A stretch of 64,000 nt of DNA, from positions 186,001-250,000 of the forward strand of contig JAEWVR010000025.1 of NCBI GenBank assembly GCA_023459055.1, written 5' to 3'. The stretch's first letter is position 1, and each line of letters begins with the position of its first letter. Below the pieces are notes generated by a model. The model had not been told where the DNA came from, did no database searches, and worked only from the letters and a program-made list of their open reading frames with translations. Source of the DNA: Fibrobacterota bacterium. GTDB lineage: Bacteria > Fibrobacterota > Chitinivibrionia > Chitinivibrionales > Chitinispirillaceae. This document shows positions 27,525-34,852 of this stretch, piece after piece. The translations under genes were made by a program, and so were the position numbers.

Positions 27525-28331
27525 TTACACCGGCAATGCAAGGATCACATTTGATGCGCTAAAAGCTGCAACAATACCGGAACCTTCCTTAATGTCAAGA
27601 CTTTCAGTACTTTCGCGGGTAATAACTGCGGTTATTATTTTTCCACCCGGTAATTCAACAAGCACCTCTCCGTTTACAAGCCCCAGACGAACTTCAACAA
27701 CTTTTCCTTTCAGTATATTTTGAATACTGCATTTCAGTGGAATGTCAGACTCAAAAAGGATTACCGATGAAGCCTTGACAAGTACAACCACCTTGCTGTC
27801 TTTTTCAATCGCAAGCTCATCAACACTATCATTGGTGATTATCGCTTTAATAAATGTATTATCAGCAATCCTGACAGTTATATCTGAATTGATTGTTCCT
27901 TTTGTAATTTTTGACACAACTCCCGCCATCTGATTTCTTGCGCTTGTTTTCATGCACATTCCCTGAATGAAATTTAATAACACTTCTGTTTCCTGTTTAT
28001 TATCTGCAACACACTCAAAAATGGTCCGGTATTTCCTTTCAAGTGAATCATATAATTTGAGAATGCTGCGCCCATAATCGGTAAGAACAGTACCGCCACC
28101 AAACCGCCCCCCGGTAGATGTTTCCACCAGAGGTTTTTCAGATACATTATTCAATTTATCAAGCAGATCCCATGCTGATTTATAACTGATTGGTACCGCA
28201 TGCACTGCTTTTGATAGTGAGCCATGGTTCTCAATCTGTCGTAATAGCTCCAGTGATTTACCCACAAGAAAATCTCTGCCTGCAAACAACAGCCATAACG
28301 TTGATGCAAACTGTTCAGTGATAATTGACAT
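27525..28331 (-). CDS. modE: ModE-type molybdate-responsive regulator with two Mop domains
   Basis: 268 residues. The N-terminal winged helix of the ModE/LysR type (FLVGKSLELLRQIENHGSLS; ISYKSAWDLLDKLNN) binds DNA; residues about 130-195 and 200-268 are two Mop/TOBE domains (RNQMAGVVSKITKGTINSDI and CSIQNILKGKVVEVRLGLVN), the molybdate or tungstate sensor. The layout equals Escherichia coli ModE in length and order. It is the first gene of the eleven-gene minus-strand operon. Its own leader carries a ModE-like operator, so autoregulation is likely. AAAGGA precedes the ATG by eight bases. Confidence 0.94.
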   Translation of the reverse strand: MSIITEQFASTLWLLFAGRDFLVGKSLELLRQIENHGSLSKAVHAVPISYKSAWDLLDKLNNVSEKPLVETSTGGRFGGGTVLTDYGRSILKLYDSLERKYRTIFECVADNKQETEVLLNFIQGMCMKTSARNQMAGVVSKITKGTINSDITVRIADNTFIKAIITNDSVDELAIEKDSKVVVLVKASSVILFESDIPLKCSIQNILKGKVVEVRLGLVNGEVLVELPGGKIITAVITRESTESLDIKEGSGIVAAFSASNVILALPV

Positions 28332-28354
28332 ATAACAAATCCTTTCAGAAATTC

Positions 28355-28382
28355 ATCGTTTGCTTTAATTTTATATAACGCA
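28355..28382. promoter_or_regulatory. Candidate ModE operator
   Basis: Compared with the known enteric ModE target (ATCGNTATATA, six bases, TATATAACGAT), the plus strand reads ATCGTTTGCTT, six bases, TATATAACGCA. The right half matches at 9 of 11 positions, the left half keeps ATCG and the T, and the spacing is exact. It lies between the sigma-54 promoter and the modE start codon, where a bound repressor would block transcription. Confidence 0.65.
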
Positions 28383-28397
28383 ACATATTTATCAGTT

Positions 28398-28413
28398 TGC
28401 AAGTATCGTGCCA
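28398..28413 (-). promoter_or_regulatory. Sigma-54 (-24/-12) promoter of the modE operon
   Basis: The minus strand reads TGGCACGATACTTGCA, matching every position of the sigma-54 consensus TGGCACG-N4-TTGCA, with GG and GC ten bases apart. Transcription would start near 28386, about 55 bases before the modE ATG. No activator-binding site could be assigned in the 200 bases upstream. Confidence 0.85.
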
Positions 28414-28615
28414 CCGCTGATAATCATATTTAAGGATAGAAATGTTTTTTTAAGTGCACTTTTTTGTTTAATGTACAATTTTGGAATCAATATTGTATCG
28501 GGTAGAGTTGAGACTTAGGTGCGAGTGAGGGATGATGAATAATCTTTTCTTAATTATCATCTGTCAAGACCTCACCCCCTTGCCCACTCTTCACTTGTGG
28601 ATGAGAGGGATGAAA

Positions 28616-28668
28616 TGATATTTGTACAAAACATCTCTACTGCCGGTCATGTAATGGGCGGTCCATCC
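28616..28668. repeat. Dispersed repeat, copy 2
   Basis: Second copy of the 52-base element at 8294-8345, again intergenic. The remainder of 28414-28781 holds a stretch beginning CCTCACCCCCTTGCCC and ending in GATGAGAGGG but no recognisable gene. Confidence 0.8.
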
Positions 28669-28781
28669 CTTACAACCCGGATCAGCCCCTACATTGTGGC
28701 AGATAAAATGGTTGTATTTCTGTAATGAAAAATAGTTTACTCAAAGCGGCGATTCTGGTTTTAAAAAACAGATTAACAGTA

Positions 28782-29093
28782 TCATTGACTCAACGCAGTT
28801 TTCCTCCGGAAGCGCTGCGGGTATTTTCTGTTACTACGGTTGCTTATTTTTGTTAAATATGAACAGGCTCTTTTTTTCAGTGCTGAAATAACACTTAATC
28901 GGGATCCATTTTTTTCGAAACTTTTTCTGCAAAGCTCTTCCAGCTGATTCATCACTGCCGGATCTTCTTTTCTTCTGACCAGGAGCCGTTCAATTTCCAA
29001 AACAATCGCGGTGTTTGATTCATTGAAGCAGAGATAGTTGCTCTCATACTCTTCGGCATCCGGGGAGCCATCTGTGAAGTATAGGTATGCCAT
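28782..29093 (-). CDS. Small hypothetical protein
   Basis: 103 residues, starting MAYLYFTDGSPDAEEYESNY, with an acidic N-terminal half and a strongly basic C-terminus (KISNRSNRKYPQRFRRKTAL). No family recognised. It has a good ribosome site (AGGAGG, seven bases upstream). Its first 26 codons and its whole leader are duplicated at 29921-30088, which supports this frame and start being real. No membrane segment or signal peptide. Confidence 0.6.
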   Translation of the reverse strand: MAYLYFTDGSPDAEEYESNYLCFNESNTAIVLEIERLLVRRKEDPAVMNQLEELCRKSFEKNGSRLSVISALKKRACSYLTKISNRSNRKYPQRFRRKTALSQ

Positions 29094-29177
29094 ACATTCC
29101 TCCTTGTTTGTTTACATTAAAAAGATAACCTTTAATTATGAGGAGGTTATTCTTTGTGTGTTAGGAAATGGTTAGGG
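29013..29177. repeat. Left copy of a 165-base direct repeat
   Basis: Covers the 5' part and leader of the small hypothetical gene. It matches 29921-30088 at roughly 85% identity in the same orientation. The two copies flank a two-gene plus-strand insert. Confidence 0.85.
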
Positions 29178-29271
29178 TGATTTAATCTTAACCATTGGCA
29201 ATTCCTGAAACATTACAATCGAAATTTAGTATATATTTGAGAAGTGGTTCATTTAATAAAAGGCGGAAACT

Positions 29272-29574
29272 ATGGAACTGATTGAAATTGCTACGGGAGT
29301 AGTACATGAAGTACCGGAAGATATCCAAAAAGTTTTGATCTCCAATGCCGATCTGCTTTCTAAATGGAACAAGCTCACACCGCTTGTACGTAATGAGTGG
29401 ATTTGCTGGGTTACTATTGTGAAAGCCGCAGAAACCCGTAAAGTACATATAGAACGTTTATCAAAAGAAATCATGGAGGGAAAGAAAAGACCCTGCTGCT
29501 GGCCTGGATGCCCTCATCGTAGAGAACGTGCAAAAAAGTGGTTTAAAAATACCGGGGAAGGGAAACAATTATGA
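29272..29574 (+). CDS. YdeI/OmpD-associated-type protein
   Basis: 100 residues. The sequence VPEDIQKVLISNADLLSKWN, LTPLVRNEWICWV and the C-terminal MEGKKRPCCWPGCPHR match the C-terminal module of the YdeI/OmpD-associated family, including the closing K-R-P-C-C-x-P-G-C-P-H-R motif. Function unknown; the family is linked to bacteriocin or cell-envelope stress phenotypes in some bacteria. It overlaps the DUF1801 gene by four bases (ATGA). Both genes sit between two copies of a duplicated segment and point opposite to the interrupted gene, so they look like a recent insert. Confidence 0.8.
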   Translation: MELIEIATGVVHEVPEDIQKVLISNADLLSKWNKLTPLVRNEWICWVTIVKAAETRKVHIERLSKEIMEGKKRPCCWPGCPHRRERAKKWFKNTGEGKQL

Positions 29575-29939
29575 AAACATCTGTTGCATTATTCATTGAA
29601 TCAAAAGTTTTACCGGAATATCAACCAATTGTTGATAAATTCAGAGGTCTTATTAAAAAAGAGTTTATCGACATACAAGAAGAAATGCGTGGAGGAACAG
29701 AAAAATATTACGGAGTGCCAGTTTACAGATATAATAGAATAGTCATAACACTGAGTCCTACCAAAAAAGGTATAACTTTTTCATTTACTGATGGCAAAAT
29801 GTTTGAAGACAAATATTCTTTACTCGAAGGAGAAGGTAATAAAACCCGTAACTTAAGAGTCAAAAACATTGACGAATATAACGATGAGATTTTACGATAT
29901 TACATAAAGCAAGCGAGAGCGTTTGATTCATTAAAGTAG
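29571..29939 (+). CDS. DUF1801 (YdhG-like) domain protein
   Basis: 122 residues: VLPEYQPIVDKFRGLIKKEF, MRGGTEKYYGVPVYRYN, ITLSPTKKGITFSFTDGKMF and NLRVKNIDEYNDEILRYYIK resemble the YdhG/DUF1801 family (frataxin-like fold), often found with YdeI-type genes, as here. The last five codons and the stop lie within the right copy of the flanking repeat, meaning that the insert junction runs through the 3' end of this gene. Function unknown. Confidence 0.75.
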   Translation: MKTSVALFIESKVLPEYQPIVDKFRGLIKKEFIDIQEEMRGGTEKYYGVPVYRYNRIVITLSPTKKGITFSFTDGKMFEDKYSLLEGEGNKTRNLRVKNIDEYNDEILRYYIKQARAFDSLK

Positions 29940-30001
29940 AGATAGTTGCTCTCATACTCCTGGGTATCCGGGGCACCATCTGAGAAATATAGGCATGCCA
30001 T
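29900..30001 (-). pseudogene. Truncated copy of the small hypothetical gene
   Basis: Reading the minus strand from an ATG at 30001 gives MACLYFSDGAPDTQEYESNY and ends at a stop after 33 codons. The first 26 codons match the 103-residue protein at 28782-29093 and keep its ribosome site; the rest is cut off at the junction with the DUF1801 gene. Confidence 0.7.
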
Positions 30002-30088
30002 AATTTCCTCCTGTTTATTGTTTACATTGAAAAGATAGCCCTTATTTATGAAGAGGTTATTCTTTGTTTGTTAGGAATTGGTTAGGGA
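29921..30088. repeat. Right copy of the 165-base direct repeat
   Basis: Same orientation as 29013-29177. Includes the truncated gene start and leader. The divergence between copies (about 15%) shows that the event is not recent on a strain scale. The following 30089-30201 holds no gene. Confidence 0.85.
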
Positions 30089-30201
30089 GTGTTGTTTTGA
30101 TAATAATTTCAGCACACTCCCTCTGAATTGAACGTTTACTCACGCCAGGCAGTTCTGGCTAGGATATCCATAGACATTTCTTATTTTTCCAGACACCAAC
30201 A

Positions 30202-30230
30202 TTGAATCATTCAAATGCGAGCACTATATT
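30202..30230 (+). promoter_or_regulatory. Sigma-70-type promoter of the ZIP transporter gene
   Basis: TTGAAT at 30202-30207 and TATATT at 30225-30230 with a 17-base spacer. The -10 context GCACTATATTAAA is nearly the same as in the promoter of the second outer-membrane barrel gene at 60412, which supports it. Confidence 0.65.
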
Positions 30231-30325
30231 AAATGCATACATAAGCAACACATTTTTAAAGTCAGTAAGACTCAGTCAGCATTATTGCACCATGCCAATT
30301 GTTTACAAAAACAAAGGGATATCGT

Positions 30326-31135
30326 ATGAATGAATTATTACATGTTAATCCGGTTCTGCTTGCATTATGCGCAACGCTTTTTACCTGGTTTGTCACTGCC
30401 GCTGGATCATCAATGGTTTTCTTTTTTAAAGAGATCAACAAAAAAGTCCTGAATTCCATGCTTGGATTTGCTGCAGGTGTTATGATTGCAGCAAGTTTCT
30501 GGTCCTTGTTGAGTCCTGCGATTGAGATGGCTGAGACAAACGGAAAATCAGGATGGGTACCTGCTGTTGTTGGTTTTTTGGCAGGCGGGGCATTCCTGTT
30601 ACTCGTTGACAAAATACTTCCACATTTACATATGGGATTAGCAACTGACAAAGCTGAAGGCATAAAGACATCATGGCAAAGGAGCATTCTTCTGGTTCTT
30701 GCGATCACGCTTCATAATATTCCTGAGGGATTGGCAGTAGGTGTTGCATTCGGTGCGTTAGCAAAGAGTCCTGAAATTGGAAGTCTTTCAGGGGCAATTG
30801 CACTGGCAATTGGTATTGGATTACAAAACTTTCCTGAAGGCGCAGCGGTGTCTATTCCATTGCGCAGAGAGGGTTTTTCAAGATTAAAAGCGTTTAATTA
30901 TGGACAGTTGTCGGGAATTGTTGAACCGATTGCAGGCGTATTTGGTGCACTACTTGTTCTTACGATTGAACCACTCCTGCCATACGCACTATCCTTTGCT
31001 GCAGGAGCAATGATTTTTGTTGTAGTCGAGGAACTAATACCAGAATCCCAAACCGGTAATGAGACTGATTTTTCAACAATTGGTGCAATGCTTGGGTTTG
31101 CGACAATGATGCTTCTGGATGTTGCTTTGGGGTAA
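30326..31135 (+). CDS. ZIP-family metal transporter (ZupT/GufA type)
   Basis: 269 residues with eight predicted helices. The ATG at 30326 has AAAGGGA seven bases upstream; the nine codons before it are unlikely to be used. Helix 4 carries ITLHNIPEGLAVGVAFGAL and helix 5 GIGLQNFPEGAAVSIPLRRE, the paired H/Q-N-x-P-E-G metal-site motifs of ZIP proteins. Substrates in this subfamily are Zn, Fe, Mn or Co. The gene is single with its own promoter; convergent with the broken sigma-54 activator gene. The second motif has Gln in place of the usual His, as in many GufA members. Confidence 0.92.
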   Translation: MNELLHVNPVLLALCATLFTWFVTAAGSSMVFFFKEINKKVLNSMLGFAAGVMIAASFWSLLSPAIEMAETNGKSGWVPAVVGFLAGGAFLLLVDKILPHLHMGLATDKAEGIKTSWQRSILLVLAITLHNIPEGLAVGVAFGALAKSPEIGSLSGAIALAIGIGLQNFPEGAAVSIPLRREGFSRLKAFNYGQLSGIVEPIAGVFGALLVLTIEPLLPYALSFAAGAMIFVVVEELIPESQTGNETDFSTIGAMLGFATMMLLDVALG

Positions 31136-31178
31136 TGGCAGTGGCAGTGGGGATTGTTGTTCCGGATACACTCCCATA

Positions 31179-32408
31179 TCACCGGTATCTATCCGCATCA
31201 ATGCCATATTCGCTCATTTTGGTGATGAGCCATTTCCGGTCGATGTCAAGAATGCGGGATGTCTGGGAGATATTACCCAGGGATGCTTTCAGTGCTTTTG
31301 TGATAACATCTTTTTCAGCAGTCTCGCGTGCATCATGCAGCGTCGGGATATTGACAGTATGATTGTTTGCATCATTAGTATCAGGTACCGTTATATCGAT
31401 TGTATCAACTCCAATTTTAGTGGAGCCTGAGAGCACCACAGCTTTCTGTATCACATTTTCAAGTTCCCGCACATTTCCCGGCCAGCTATGCGTTATCAGT
31501 TTCTGACGTGCCTCATTGGATAAAACTTTTTGTCCAGTGCCCATTCGATTACAAAACCTGGTAATAAAGTAGGTTGCAAGCAGCACGATATCATCACTCC
31601 TGTCCCGTAACGGCGGGATTGTTATGGCGAGTACATTCAGCCTGAAGAAAAGATCCTGTCTGAAACGACCGGTGATTATATCTTTTTGTAAATCTCTGTT
31701 TGTTGCGGCAATGATTCGTACATTTATCCTGATCACATCAGTTCCGCCGACACGCACGATTTCAGATTCCTGCAGCACCCGCAGCAATCTCGTCTGAAGA
31801 TTAACCGGCATCTCCCCCATTTCGTCAAGAAACACCGTCCCGCCGTCAGCAGCCTCAAAGAGTCCGGTTTTTCGGGCATGAGCACCGGTAAATGCACCTT
31901 TTTCATGACCAAACAGTTCCGATTCAATAAGATTTTCAGGTATTGCCCCGCAGTTAATCGCCTTGAATGGTTTTGCATTCCTGAGCGATTTCGAGTGAAT
32001 ATGACTTGCCATCAGCTCTTTACCTGTACCGGTTTCCCCTAAAATCAACACCGGTGCATCGGAAGGTGCAATGCGATCTGCAAGATTTAGTACCTCCTGG
32101 ATTTTTTCACTTCTGTAAACAATGCCGCCATCATTTCGATCCTGGGCATGCTGAAGCGTCGCGATTATTTCTGTCTGTCGAAGTCGTTCCTCTGCATTGG
32201 CAAGAAGTTCATTGCAAAGTGGAACAAGACGGTCACACATACCACGCTCATCTTCTGTAAACACTGGACTATTGCCGATTCTGTCAAGATACAGATACCC
32301 GACCCCGGAGCTTCCGTATCGCAATGGAGCACATAGCACTGATGATACAGCATTTTTTTCAAGTGATTTGTTTTCTCCCTCAGAATCAAGCCACTCCGGA
32401 CTCAGCAT
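31179..32408 (-). CDS. Sigma-54 activator, GAF C-terminal part plus AAA+ and Fis-type HTH (3' part of an interrupted gene)
   Basis: 409 residues. Starts within a GAF domain (AVSSVLCAPLRYGSSGVGYL, YLDRIGNSPVFTEDER), followed by a complete AAA+ domain: LILGETGTGKELMASHIHSK, ESELFGHEKGAFTGAHARKT (GAFTGA loop contacting sigma-54), GGTVFLDEMGEMP, THSWPGNVRELENVIQKAV, and a C-terminal HTH (SLGNISQTSRILDIDRKWLI). It is in the same frame as the FHA-containing piece upstream, separated by one TAA and 15 sense codons. So the two were, or still are by readthrough, one FHA-GAF-AAA-HTH regulator. Whether this part is made alone from the ATG at 32408 is unclear; no good ribosome site precedes it. Confidence 0.8.
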   Translation of the reverse strand: MLSPEWLDSEGENKSLEKNAVSSVLCAPLRYGSSGVGYLYLDRIGNSPVFTEDERGMCDRLVPLCNELLANAEERLRQTEIIATLQHAQDRNDGGIVYRSEKIQEVLNLADRIAPSDAPVLILGETGTGKELMASHIHSKSLRNAKPFKAINCGAIPENLIESELFGHEKGAFTGAHARKTGLFEAADGGTVFLDEMGEMPVNLQTRLLRVLQESEIVRVGGTDVIRINVRIIAATNRDLQKDIITGRFRQDLFFRLNVLAITIPPLRDRSDDIVLLATYFITRFCNRMGTGQKVLSNEARQKLITHSWPGNVRELENVIQKAVVLSGSTKIGVDTIDITVPDTNDANNHTVNIPTLHDARETAEKDVITKALKASLGNISQTSRILDIDRKWLITKMSEYGIDADRYR

Positions 32409-32453
32409 CAGTACCGTCTTTGATGCATCACGGGCCCAGTCGATTGCCCTGTT

Positions 32454-32972
32454 TTAAAAACGATCAAGGCCGGCATCAAACGGATACCGTACCAGTGTGT
32501 AACGTTTTTGCGCTTCGGTATCCTCACTTACTATGCGTGCCGCATCACATTGCAATAACGTTGAAATAGCAGTCATCAAATGCACTGATATATCTTTTTC
32601 CCTGTTACGAAGGAGCTGCAGCACCATTTCTATTAATTCACTGCAGAAATCAGGTGTACCCTTTTTATCAACAATGATATCTGCTTTTGTATCGTAAAGG
32701 AATGTTACCGGGCCGATCTGTATGGTATCACCTTTTGACAATTTATATTTTTTCTGCACAGAAATATTGTTAATAGTTACCTTACACTCTTTTGTCAAAA
32801 CCTGAAAATAATGTGCACCTGAAGCAAACAGGCAATGTGCAACATGTGAAGGAGACAGATTATCAAGACGGATTGTACTTTGCGGTGATGCCCCGATAGT
32901 GATAATACGTCCCTGCAACGCAATGGTCTCTCCCGTTGCTGCATTAAAAAAGAAATGTGTATCCTGCCCCAT
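32454..32972 (-). CDS. FHA domain with truncated GAF (5' part of an interrupted sigma-54 activator)
   Basis: 172 residues. Residues about 18-95 form an FHA phosphothreonine-binding domain (GRIITIGASPQSTIRLDNLS, PSHVAHCLFASGAHYFQVLT, INNISVQKKYKLSKGDTIQI). Residues 105-172 are the first half of a GAF domain, cut by TAA right after GLDRF. Codons after the stop read NRAIDWARDASKTVL and join without frame change to the sigma-54 activator part. A single nonsense change is the simplest explanation. The start overlaps the stop of the upstream TPR-like gene. Confidence 0.8.
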   Translation of the reverse strand: MGQDTHFFFNAATGETIALQGRIITIGASPQSTIRLDNLSPSHVAHCLFASGAHYFQVLTKECKVTINNISVQKKYKLSKGDTIQIGPVTFLYDTKADIIVDKKGTPDFCSELIEMVLQLLRNREKDISVHLMTAISTLLQCDAARIVSEDTEAQKRYTLVRYPFDAGLDRF

Positions 32973-33745
32973 TATTGATCCTTTATATGTATCCGTTTTT
33001 CCTCAAAGGGTAGAACAGTTACCAGAGCTCTCCATCGAATCTCCCCGTTTCTGTTCTTCCAGAAAAGTGTATGCGTTTTATCAAACAAACCAACGTTGTA
33101 CTCATCACCAGGTACTGATTGTACCGAATCAATAACCAGATTGCCATCAGTACGCTCCGATGTAACAATTAATGTTCCATCAAGAGTAGTTAAACGGTAA
33201 GGTACCTCCTTGAATTGCAGGGATGTATCTGTTATTGACGTCTGGTTTTTCGGTTCGATGGTCATCATTGGCATAGTACTGTTATCGTTTGATACATTGC
33301 TATCCTTTACAACAGTCATTTTCCCCGGCAGCAGCAGTATGATTCCGGCAGCAACCATAATCAGTACTGCAATGCCAGTTGACACTAATGCAATACGGGA
33401 TGTTATCGTGTACCGTTGTTTCATTGACGGGAAGTTGTCAAGCAGCATGAGTGCATCCTGATGTTCCGGATCGGTCTGGATTGCTTCCACAAGAAGTTCA
33501 TAGGCGTCTTCAAAATGATGTTTCCTGATACACTCCATCGACGCACTGTAAAGCTGTTGTGCGAGCACTTTTGCAGTACATGACCCTGTAATGGTATCCC
33601 ATGGTACAGCGACTTCCGGTACTGATATACTGTCAAGAACTGCAGCGGCTGATACAAATTTTTTTTCAGGATTTTCTGCACGGCAGTTGTCCACGTACTC
33701 AGGAATTGTCTGCGTTCCGTAAAGTTCTGCGATAATTTTTCCCAT
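32972..33745 (-). CDS. Membrane protein with TPR-like cytosolic part, partner of the FHA regulator
   Basis: 257 residues. Residues 65-105 resemble a TPR pair (YSASMECIRKHHFEDAYELL, AIQTDPEHQDALMLL). One membrane helix (IALVSTGIAVLIMVAAGIIL) at about 118-138 is followed by a periplasmic beta-rich part (FKEVPYRLTTLDGTLIVTSE). Its stop overlaps the ATG of the FHA gene by one base, so they are co-transcribed. It recalls the tail of membrane-bound Ser/Thr kinases or penicillin-binding partners that supply phosphothreonine for FHA domains, but no kinase domain is present. Function unknown. Confidence 0.65.
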   Translation of the reverse strand: MGKIIAELYGTQTIPEYVDNCRAENPEKKFVSAAAVLDSISVPEVAVPWDTITGSCTAKVLAQQLYSASMECIRKHHFEDAYELLVEAIQTDPEHQDALMLLDNFPSMKQRYTITSRIALVSTGIAVLIMVAAGIILLLPGKMTVVKDSNVSNDNSTMPMMTIEPKNQTSITDTSLQFKEVPYRLTTLDGTLIVTSERTDGNLVIDSVQSVPGDEYNVGLFDKTHTLFWKNRNGEIRWRALVTVLPFEEKRIHIKDQ

Positions 33746-33975
33746 CGCATAAACGACATTCTATGAGAAATTTAGCCATTCCTGAACTATGCCCAACAAT
33801 TGTGTCTTTGCAGCGATGCAAAGATTGCAAAGAAATATAGCAAACATGCAATCATTTCACTTGAAGATTGATTCTAAAACAGCAGGCAGTGTACAAGTAT
33901 TACGTCTGCTTAAGTCTTTAACATTAAACCAAATAAGCAAGATCCAGACCACAAGGCGAGGGAAAACAAAGTTGC

Positions 33976-34010
33976 AAAAAAACAGCACTGCCAGGTAAAA
34001 GCAGTACTGT
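33976..34010 (-). terminator. Intrinsic terminator of mrp
   Basis: Minus strand: ACAGTACTGC (34010-34001), nine-base loop, GCAGTGCTGT (33991-33982), one G-U pair, followed by seven T. Ten bases after the mrp stop. The rest of 33746-33975 has a TTTGCAGCGATGCAAA inverted repeat at 33809 and no gene. Confidence 0.87.
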
Positions 34011-34019
34011 TTAGAAAGG

Positions 34020-34814
34020 TTACACGACTATTTTATCAACAATCGACTTCACCGCTGTCATGGTGACATTATTTTCACCTTTATCAACAAACGCAAGCCC
34101 CTTGTCACTGAGTGTTACAAAAGATGGATCAATAGGAATCCGTCCGAGGAATGGCGCACCGACTTCACGGGCCATACGCTCTCCTCCGCCGGTACTGAAA
34201 ATTGCAGTCTCTTTGTTACAGTGCGGACAGACAAAACCACTCATGTTTTCAATAATGCCTGCAACCTTAAGCTGGAGCTTATCACAGAAGTCAATTGACT
34301 TCTTGACATCATGCGTTGCGACATCCTGAGGGGTGGTGACAATAATGGCGCCATCAGGTTTGGCAGTCTGAACCACCGACAGCGGCTCATCACCGGTTCC
34401 CGGAGGAGAATCAATAATCAGATAGTCAAGATTACCCCAAATGGTATACCCGATAAACTGCGAGATGACACTATGTTTCAGGGGACCACGCCATATCACC
34501 GAGTCATTGACATTACGCAACATAAATTGAACAGACATTACTTTCAGCATACCGTCAAAGCAGTCAACAGGCTCAAGATGCGTATCGTCGCCATCAATTG
34601 CAGCATCAACAAGTCCAAGCATTTTCGGTACGCTTGGCCCGTGAAGGTCACTGTCAAGAAGTCCGGTTTTCTTTCCGCTTTTCGCAAGTGCTACAGCCAA
34701 ATTAACCGCGACGGTGCTTTTTCCGACTCCGCCCTTTCCTGATAAAACTACAAACTTTTTTCCAATTACCGATAGCGTTTCCGCCAGGCGTGATGGATCA
34801 CATGGTTCATGCAT
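34020..34814 (-). CDS. mrp: Mrp/NBP35-type iron-sulfur carrier ATPase
   Basis: 264 residues. Deviant Walker A (VVLSGKGGVGKSTVAVNLAV), LLDSDLHGPSVPKMLGL, DYLIIDSPPGTGDEPLSVVQ and the Fe-S cluster CxxC in GFVCPHCNKETAIFSTGGGE define the Mrp/ApbC family. It assembles or carries [4Fe-4S] clusters. It has no N-terminal DUF59. In sulfate reducers a homologue is part of the orange-protein (orp) locus, and the DIN-family and MinD genes found 4-6 kb downstream here complete a similar set. Follows the DUF134 gene after 38 bases on the same strand. Confidence 0.94.
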   Translation of the reverse strand: MHEPCDPSRLAETLSVIGKKFVVLSGKGGVGKSTVAVNLAVALAKSGKKTGLLDSDLHGPSVPKMLGLVDAAIDGDDTHLEPVDCFDGMLKVMSVQFMLRNVNDSVIWRGPLKHSVISQFIGYTIWGNLDYLIIDSPPGTGDEPLSVVQTAKPDGAIIVTTPQDVATHDVKKSIDFCDKLQLKVAGIIENMSGFVCPHCNKETAIFSTGGGERMAREVGAPFLGRIPIDPSFVTLSDKGLAFVDKGENNVTMTAVKSIVDKIVV

Positions 34815-34852
34815 TTTTTAAACACCTTTACTTAAAATAAAATTAGTGGATT

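Noticed and set aside
33937..33950. Sigma-54 promoter for the FHA operon
   Set aside because: Spacing is right but the -24 block matches only 4 of 7 positions; kept only as a remark.
33789..33998. 69-residue plus-strand open frame
   Set aside because: No ribosome site, no family, basic low-information composition, and it crosses the mrp terminator region.
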